Origin: Candidatus Poribacteria bacterium
GTDB taxonomy: Bacteria > Poribacteria > WGA-4E > WGA-3G
Direction: 5' to 3'
NCBI GenBank assembly: GCA_003635315.1
Contig: PYJD01000014.1
Coordinates: 1 to 39,249, forward strand
Length of the DNA: 39,249 nucleotides
The notes under the pieces are model-generated. The model saw only the letters and a program-made list of their open reading frames with translations, searched no databases and had not been told where the DNA came from. Each line of letters starts with the position of its first letter. The first letter of the stretch is position 1. The translations under genes and the position numbers were made by a program. Shown piece by piece: positions 34,655 to 39,249 of this stretch.

Positions 34655-34697
34655 ATATTTAGTAACTGGAAATATGAAAATTCCTGTTACTAAATAT
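34655..34697. promoter_or_regulatory. 15-bp inverted repeat (operator candidate) upstream of ART-fold gene
   Basis: The arms atatttagtaactgg (34655-34669) and cctgttactaaatat (34683-34697) are complementary at 14 of 15 positions around a 13-base loop. It lies between the remnant's stop (34710) and the start codon at 34639. There is no T run after it on either strand, so it looks more like a repressor operator or leader hairpin than an intrinsic terminator. Confidence 0.5.
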
Positions 34698-34709
34698 TAA
34701 TGGTGCTTA

Positions 34710-34943
34710 TTACCAGTTTTTGAGTTCACCCCATGTAACAGTAAGACGATCTTGCAGATCAACTGGAGCCGGGGCAAAGGCTTCACGGAAGTAATCAAAC
34801 GTTTCTTTCATTTTACCTGCACCACCACCATCAGCTATTCCTGCGTAAATGCCTACTTCAAACGGTTCTTGAAGTTCAATTGAGAATAAACAAATGATTT
34901 TATTCCTTAATTTTCCTCTAATATATAAATGTAATTTGGTAGT
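34710..34943 (-). pseudogene. C-terminal remnant of a lost gene
   Basis: An open frame of 77 codons from the upstream in-frame TAG (34944-34946) to the TAA at 34710-34712, with no usable start codon at its beginning. The last 50 or so residues read like protein: 'IELQEPFEVGIYAGIADGG', 'MKETFDYFREAFAP', and the end 'VDLQDRLTVTWGELKNW'. The end resembles the tail of the LamG protein at 26080 (V-D-x-x-x-[KR]-L-T-x-x-W-G-x-L-K). The middle recalls the last strand region of DUF1349/concanavalin-like domains, without certainty. It is presumably the 3' end of an exported protein whose 5' part was deleted. It points the same way as the ART-fold gene next to it. Confidence 0.55.
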
Positions 34944-35129
34944 CTAATATGATAGAAATTGCAACCATAGTTAGATTACACTACCTATTTTCAATTTAAG
35001 AAAATTGAATTAGTATAATTCTATCATGCAGATATTGGACTGTCAATAAATTACAGATGTATCGTGGGTTTGATGTCAAGAGATTGTAGTATTTATAGGG
35101 AACATTGAAAAGAATATAAGAAAATCCCT

Positions 35130-35225
35130 GTAAGAGCGATTTCCGATTCGAGACTTAACACAGTGATAGTCGGGAATCGGAGTTCCCTCCTACATCTCAA
35201 TATATACCAAATCAAATTTCAAGGT
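35130..35225. repeat. Diverged copy C of the palindromic repeat family, reverse orientation
   Basis: Read on the reverse strand, 35225 to 35170 gives 'aatttgatttggtatata', then 'gtaggagggaactccg' and 'attcccgac', the same blocks in the same order as copies A and B. On the other side, at about 35132-35153, 'gtaagagcgatttccgattcg' is an approximate inverted copy of the inner part, so the element is again palindromic overall. Ends are not conserved enough to fix boundaries. Confidence 0.5.
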
Positions 35226-35253
35226 TGAAGGGTTGTCCTAAATCTGATATATT

Positions 35254-36279
35254 ATGAGTAGCAAATTTCGTAAAATAGAGACGAATACCCACCACATGCA
35301 AAATAATTCATCAAACAATTTGATCGTAGACGCCTTTGTTGCCGATCCAGGTACACGTGTGGAAGGACGTCTTCCCGTCGCAAGTTTACCCGACGGAACT
35401 CCTATTCGTGTACCAATTGTCCTAATCAATGGTAAGAATCCGGGGAAAACACTATATATTCAAGCAATAAGCGATGGAAATGAACTAAACGGTATTGCAG
35501 TTATCCACAAGGTATTATCCAAAATTAACACGGATGAATTAAACGGTCAAATTATTGCAGTTCCAGTGCTAAATATACACGCTTTCCATGCAAAGCAAGC
35601 ATATAGTCCGGTTGATAATCTCAAGATGAATCGATGTTTTCCTGGACGTGCAGATGGAACTTCAAGCTATCGGATAGCGCATCAGTTGTTTGAAAAGGCA
35701 ATCAAACAGGCAGACTACTGTATCGATCTACACCAAGGTGGTGTTTCACCGATGATTGATGAGGTAAGAGTTCGGGTCGGAGAAAAACATGAACTACATA
35801 AAGAATGTCTTGAGTTAGCACGTGTATTTGGAATTGGGTACATCCTTGATCAAAAGGGACCAAAGGGGCAACTTGCACAAGCCGCCCCCGAAATTGGTAT
35901 TCCCACGATTGATCCAGAATTGGGTGGGACACACGGATGGGATAAAGATAGCATCAACAAAGGTGTGCGTGGTGTAAAGAATGTACTTAAACATTACAAA
36001 TTCTTAGATGGTGATCCAGAAATTCCTCCACAACAAATTGTCGTAAATCGATTTGAATCCATCCTTAGTAATCAAGCCGGTTTTGTCTATTATAAAAAAG
36101 CATTGTATGATCACATCACACCACGTGATACCATTGCCGAAATTAGAGATGTGTTTGGACATGTCATAGAAACCGTACGAGCTACTGAAGAAGGGATATT
36201 TTGGTCACATCCAATTTATCCTATGGTCGCAAGTGGTGGGATCATTGGAAAAATCGGAACACCGGTCAGTCATATCTGA
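35254..36279 (+). CDS. Succinylglutamate desuccinylase/aspartoacylase (AstE/AspA) family protein
   Basis: A 341-residue M14-like zinc amidohydrolase. Family landmarks are 'LYIQAISDGNELNGIAVIH' (the metal-binding H-G-x-E region), 'VPVLNIHAFHAK' and 'LKMNRCFPG' (like the usual D-x-N-R-x-F-P-G), 'CIDLHQGG' with the late zinc ligand H160, and 'IPTIDPELGG' (E222) near the catalytic Glu. The first zinc ligand of the H-G-x-E pair is D74 here (D-G-N-E), so metal binding may differ. The family removes acyl groups from N-acyl amino acids. No signal peptide. The ATG at 35254 has a poor ribosome binding site; a later in-frame ATG is at 35296. It precedes the peptidase gene by 66 bases. Confidence 0.8.
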   Translation: MSSKFRKIETNTHHMQNNSSNNLIVDAFVADPGTRVEGRLPVASLPDGTPIRVPIVLINGKNPGKTLYIQAISDGNELNGIAVIHKVLSKINTDELNGQIIAVPVLNIHAFHAKQAYSPVDNLKMNRCFPGRADGTSSYRIAHQLFEKAIKQADYCIDLHQGGVSPMIDEVRVRVGEKHELHKECLELARVFGIGYILDQKGPKGQLAQAAPEIGIPTIDPELGGTHGWDKDSINKGVRGVKNVLKHYKFLDGDPEIPPQQIVVNRFESILSNQAGFVYYKKALYDHITPRDTIAEIRDVFGHVIETVRATEEGIFWSHPIYPMVASGGIIGKIGTPVSHI

Positions 36280-36345
36280 TTTATCAACAGCAAGGTAGAC
36301 ATAAATAATTATACGAAAATCATAACATACCCTTAGGAATAATTA

Positions 36346-37647
36346 ATGCATAAAGAGAATCGTGAAAAATTCATTGAGAAAATGCGTTCTGGTGGGGTTG
36401 CGATTTTTGCAAGTGCCCCTGTAGCTATGCGAAATCACGACACGGAACACCACTATCATCCAAATCCAAATTTCTATTATCTCACCGGTTTTGAAGAACC
36501 AGATTCAATTTGCGTCATTGCCCCCAATCATCCAAAACATCAGTTTATCCTATTTGTACTCCCAAAAAACAAACAAGCTGAAATCTGGAATGGCAAACGT
36601 GTCGGTGTTAAAGATGCATGTGCTGTCTATGGAGCTGATAAAGCATATCCAATTGATAAGTTCGATAAGAAAATAGGTAAATACTTGGAGGATGCAAACA
36701 GTCTTTATTATAACCTCGGTTCTAATCCAACCATTGATACAAAAATTCTGAATCTATATAAACAATCTGTGAAATCAAGGGTTGGAACAGGGAAAGGATT
36801 TCATACACTTGTTGATCCGAGTCCGTTTCTCAGTGAGTTGCGTCTTATCAAAAATGAAGAGGAACTACGACGTATCCGCAAAGCAGCAGATATTTCTGTT
36901 GATGGACATATTGCTGCTATGACTGCCGTACATCCCGGGATGTATGAGTATGAATTGGAAGCTTTTGTGGATGCCACATTCCGGAGCAGTGGTGCAAACG
37001 GTACAGCGTATCCGTCAATCGTAGCCAGTGGTGGAAATGCCACAACACTTCACTATACCTCAAATGACTGTCAAATAAAAGATGACACACTGGTTCTTTT
37101 GGATGCAGGGGCTGAATACCAACGATACTGCGGTGATATAACCAGAACCTTTCCTGCTAACGGCACTTTTACCAAAGCACAAAGAGAGGTATATCAACTT
37201 GTCCTTGATGCACATTATAAAATTATTGATACTATCCGTCCCGGTGTCTCGATTGACGAACCGCACCAGAAATCTATTGAGTTGTTAACCGAAGGTATGT
37301 TAAGTCTTGGCTTATTAAAAGGGAAAGCAGAGAAAATAATTGAAAAGTCTAAGTACAGACAGTTTTACATGTACCGTATTGGTCACATGCTCGGATTAGA
37401 TGTGCATGATGTAAACTGTGTTCGTGATGCTGAAGGTGAGTATAAGACTTTCGAACCGGGTATGGTAATTACAATTGAACCTGGACTCTATATTGCGGAA
37501 GGCACAAAAAAAGTGCCTAAACAATATCTCGGTATTGGTGTACGAATTGAGGATGATATCCTTGTAACCGAATCCGGTCATGAGAACTTAACCGATACTG
37601 TTCCCAAAGAAATTGATGCGATTGAGGAACTGATGAATAAGTCGTAA
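36346..37647 (+). CDS. Xaa-Pro aminopeptidase (M24B, aminopeptidase P family)
   Basis: A 433-residue two-domain metallopeptidase that removes the N-terminal residue before proline. The N-terminal creatinase/prolidase domain covers about residues 1-165 ('PNPNFYYLTGFEEPDS'). The pita-bread catalytic domain has all five metal ligands: D253 ('LLDAGAEY'), D264 ('CGDITRTF'), H347 ('RIGHMLGLDVHD'), E378 ('TIEPGLY') and E402 ('GVRIEDDI'). It should therefore be active with two Mn2+/Co2+ ions, in the cytoplasm. A ribosome-binding 'agga' lies eight bases before the ATG. It may be co-transcribed with the deacylase gene upstream; both act on small peptides or N-acyl amino acids. Confidence 0.92.
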   Translation: MHKENREKFIEKMRSGGVAIFASAPVAMRNHDTEHHYHPNPNFYYLTGFEEPDSICVIAPNHPKHQFILFVLPKNKQAEIWNGKRVGVKDACAVYGADKAYPIDKFDKKIGKYLEDANSLYYNLGSNPTIDTKILNLYKQSVKSRVGTGKGFHTLVDPSPFLSELRLIKNEEELRRIRKAADISVDGHIAAMTAVHPGMYEYELEAFVDATFRSSGANGTAYPSIVASGGNATTLHYTSNDCQIKDDTLVLLDAGAEYQRYCGDITRTFPANGTFTKAQREVYQLVLDAHYKIIDTIRPGVSIDEPHQKSIELLTEGMLSLGLLKGKAEKIIEKSKYRQFYMYRIGHMLGLDVHDVNCVRDAEGEYKTFEPGMVITIEPGLYIAEGTKKVPKQYLGIGVRIEDDILVTESGHENLTDTVPKEIDAIEELMNKS

Positions 37648-37960
37648 CTTATGAGAAATTGTCGGTTGAATGAAATATACTACTTCTCTATGAATAATCT
37701 ACAATGCTGGTTCATTAGCAAATTTGGAATAACCTAAATATCCCACTAAGTTGGATTACCATGTGATATTGTATACTTGTATAATACAATAACCGGCAGA
37801 TGTGGTTTCTAAACCCAGAGAATTCCATATACGGATTTGGCGATTCATAAATACAATAGATTGGATGTTGATTCCGTTCCGATGTCTAAAATACTTAAAC
37901 AGAATCCCTTTATACTAATGTAACGGCTTCAAGTTTCCATTTTTACAGTTACGTGCAGAG
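37648..37960. other. Intergenic region upstream of HNH gene
   Basis: A 313-base AT-rich gap without a gene. A perfect TATAAT lies at 37780-37785 with a TTACCA 18 bases upstream (37756-37761), a possible weak promoter for the HNH gene. The -10 overlaps an imperfect palindrome (tattgtatac ... tacaata, about 37768-37791) that could be a regulator site. Nothing else is seen. Confidence 0.4.
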
Positions 37961-38791
37961 ATGTCTAACAATAATATCCTACAAGAATATATTCAGAAAA
38001 TTACAGACTTAAATATTGACAGAGCAACTGGTAATGCTCCACACCAACCAATCTTACTGTTGTCAATAATTGAATTGATTGAACAAGAGATAGTCTGTGA
38101 AAACAAAATCATTCCATCACCAGAATTAGTAGAGATATTCATAAAATATTGGTCAATAGTTGAAAACCGGAAACCGAATCTTGCTATGCCTTTTTACCAT
38201 TTAAAGAAAAAAGGATTTTGGCATCATCAAGCAAATCACGGACAGGAAAATACATTATCAGTTATCAAACAAATAAGAAAAGGGCAAGATTTACGTAAGA
38301 TTATAGCCTATGGATATTTTAACGATGATCTATTTGAGTTACTCAAAAATCCAGACAGTAGAGAATTAATACGACAAACAATTATTGAGAAATACTTTGT
38401 TGATAAGAAGCAAGAAATCACACGTCTTATTATTGAAGAACACAAGATTGGTGAGTATAGTCAAAAGATACTTGAACAAGTAAAACATGCATTTGCTTCG
38501 GGTGAAAAATTCATACCGTTCAAAACAGATAAGAATATACGAAAAACAGCTTTCAGACGCGCAATCATGAGTATTTACGATTATACATGTGCAGTATGCC
38601 GATTACATATCATGACTATGGACAGTGTAAGTGTTACTGAGGCTGCACATATTATCCCTTTCAGTATATCGAAAAATGATGATGTTAGGAACGGTATTTC
38701 TCTTTGTCAATTACACCATTGGTCATTTGATAAAGGTTTAATTTCTCTCAGTAATGACTATACAGTAATTGTCTCAAAGAAGTCATATTGA
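37961..38791 (+). CDS. HNH endonuclease with modified-DNA-binding-type N-terminal domain
   Basis: A 276-residue nuclease. The N-terminal half ('RATGNAPHQPILLLSIIELI', residues 21-40, and 'PFYHLKKKGFWHH', 77-89) resembles the sulfur-binding domain of ScoMcrA-type enzymes and other HNH restriction enzymes that recognise modified, for example phosphorothioate, DNA. The C-terminal HNH-ββα-metal part is clear: C210-x-x-C213 ('YTCAVC'), H230 in 'EAAHIIP', N244 ('RNGISLC') and H252-H253 in 'LHHWSFD'. It should be an active metal-dependent endonuclease. The protein ends about where many relatives still have 20-50 residues, so it may be shortened by the neighbouring insertion sequence, which starts 80 bases later. 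No dnd or methylase genes are in the window. Confidence 0.72.
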   Translation: MSNNNILQEYIQKITDLNIDRATGNAPHQPILLLSIIELIEQEIVCENKIIPSPELVEIFIKYWSIVENRKPNLAMPFYHLKKKGFWHHQANHGQENTLSVIKQIRKGQDLRKIIAYGYFNDDLFELLKNPDSRELIRQTIIEKYFVDKKQEITRLIIEEHKIGEYSQKILEQVKHAFASGEKFIPFKTDKNIRKTAFRRAIMSIYDYTCAVCRLHIMTMDSVSVTEAAHIIPFSISKNDDVRNGISLCQLHHWSFDKGLISLSNDYTVIVSKKSY

Positions 38792-38870
38792 GTAAAACCT
38801 ATAAATATAGTAAAATAAGGGCACATAAGTTAAGAATGTAGGTTCTAATGTTTTATAATAAGGAACTCTT

Positions 38871-39249
38871 ATGGCTGACCCAAATGAAAAACAACTGAAT
38901 TACAATTGTCTTCCGAAACAAGTGAAGCTTAAGGATTTTAACCGGTACATTAAACCCTTTTTGTCTGTAAGACATAAAGGACCAAAACCTAAAATATCTT
39001 CATACAAGATATTCAATTACATCCTCTATGTATTACATACAGGTATGCAATGGAATCAACTCAGGACACGGCGCAACGAAATCCATTGGTCTAATGTTTA
39101 CAAATGGCATAATCGGTGGTCAAAAGATGGTTCTTATGAGAAACTTTTTGAAGCATCTGTTCTACATCTTCTTGACAGTGATCAACTTGACACCTCTTGT
39201 TTACACGGTGATGGATCAAACACCGTTGTAAAAAAAGGGGAGACGGCAT
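38871..39249 (+). CDS. Second transposase, N-terminal part (runs off the window)
   Basis: An open frame of 126 codons with no stop, starting at an ATG preceded by 'aaggaac' at 38860-38866. It begins MADPNEKQ and has 'FNYILYVLHTGMQWNQL' (48-64), 'EIHWSNVYKWHNRWSKDG' (70-87) and 'LHGDGSNTVVKKG' (111-123). The last of these contains the first catalytic Asp of the DDE triad, as in IS4/IS5-like transposases. It is unrelated in detail to the transposase at 1-766. The C-terminal two-thirds with the other catalytic residues lies outside the window, so its integrity is unknown. Its left terminal repeat should be in 38792-38870, but without the right end it cannot be identified. Confidence 0.85.
   Translation, partial: MADPNEKQLNYNCLPKQVKLKDFNRYIKPFLSVRHKGPKPKISSYKIFNYILYVLHTGMQWNQLRTRRNEIHWSNVYKWHNRWSKDGSYEKLFEASVLHLLDSDQLDTSCLHGDGSNTVVKKGETA

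Larger units (their letters stand above)
34640..35253. other. Intergenic region with gene remnant, palindromes and repeat copy C
   Basis: A 614-base stretch. From the left it has the operator-like inverted repeat (34655-34697), the 3' remnant (34710-34943), and a 9-bp inverted repeat atgatagaa/ttctatcat (34949-34957/35019-35027) enclosing a smaller hairpin (ttcaattt/aaattgaa). Next come an AT-rich part and the diverged repeat-family copy (about 35130-35225). It looks like a recombination scar. Confidence 0.5.

Overview
The window is bacterial, AT-rich (roughly 40 % G+C by eye) and dense with single-domain enzymes of the kinds that are expanded in marine and sponge-associated candidate phyla, above all Candidatus Poribacteria. 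These include phytanoyl-CoA dioxygenase (PhyH), ThuA, Gfo/Idh/MocA oxidoreductase, an enolase-superfamily enzyme, LamG, a SUMF1-like protein, class-C-like serine hydrolases, a WD40 protein joined to a zincin-like domain, and secreted proteases with FG-GAP repeats. The assignment is inference from gene content; there is no rRNA or other marker here. Two-membrane physiology is supported by lipoproteins, a likely outer-membrane barrel and a secreted subtilase with a C-terminal sorting-type domain.

Layout. The left edge (1-766) is an IS5-type transposase in two frames joined at a run of nine A. It is followed by a short repeat element (788-902) and a reverse-strand membrane glycosyltransferase (983-2659). 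From 2833 to 6786 runs a forward group: a protein of three tandem DUF5069 domains behind a good sigma70-type promoter, a parallel beta-helix protein, a PhyH dioxygenase and a small ADP-ribosyltransferase-fold candidate. A second copy of the repeat element (6865-7111) carries four tandem 27-28 bp palindromes. Then come a BNR-type propeller, a VOC protein, a lipoprotein, an MFS transporter, an AlkB-like dioxygenase and a long-chain acyl-CoA synthetase with its own promoter.

From 13571 to 26880 everything is on the reverse strand, probably in two transcription units. The first is WD40/pseudo-zincin, aldose epimerase, secreted helical protein, 1343-residue secreted subtilase and diacylglycerol-kinase-like enzyme. 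The second is LamG, two paralogous serine hydrolases and ThuA, with 28-37 bp gaps. Forward genes follow (27570-31797): Gfo/Idh/MocA, outer-membrane barrel, NTF2-like lipoprotein and enolase-superfamily enzyme.

The 31772-34943 stretch looks more accessory. It holds a possible ADP-ribosyltransferase-fold gene behind a 15-bp inverted repeat, an unknown partner gene, a SUMF1-like protein without the catalytic cysteines, a truncated ASPIC/UnbV-type gene, a small unknown gene and the 3' remnant of a lost gene. The right end carries an AspA/AstE-type zinc amidohydrolase, an Xaa-Pro peptidase, an HNH nuclease that may recognise modified DNA, and the start of a second, unrelated transposase that runs off the window.

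The most unusual things are the covarying palindrome array at 6916-7025 and its dispersed relatives, the WD40 protein whose protease motif has lost two of three metal ligands and the catalytic Glu, the triple DUF5069 protein, and the putative ADP-ribosyltransferase/partner pair with an operator-like palindrome. I found no tRNA, rRNA, CRISPR array or replication origin.
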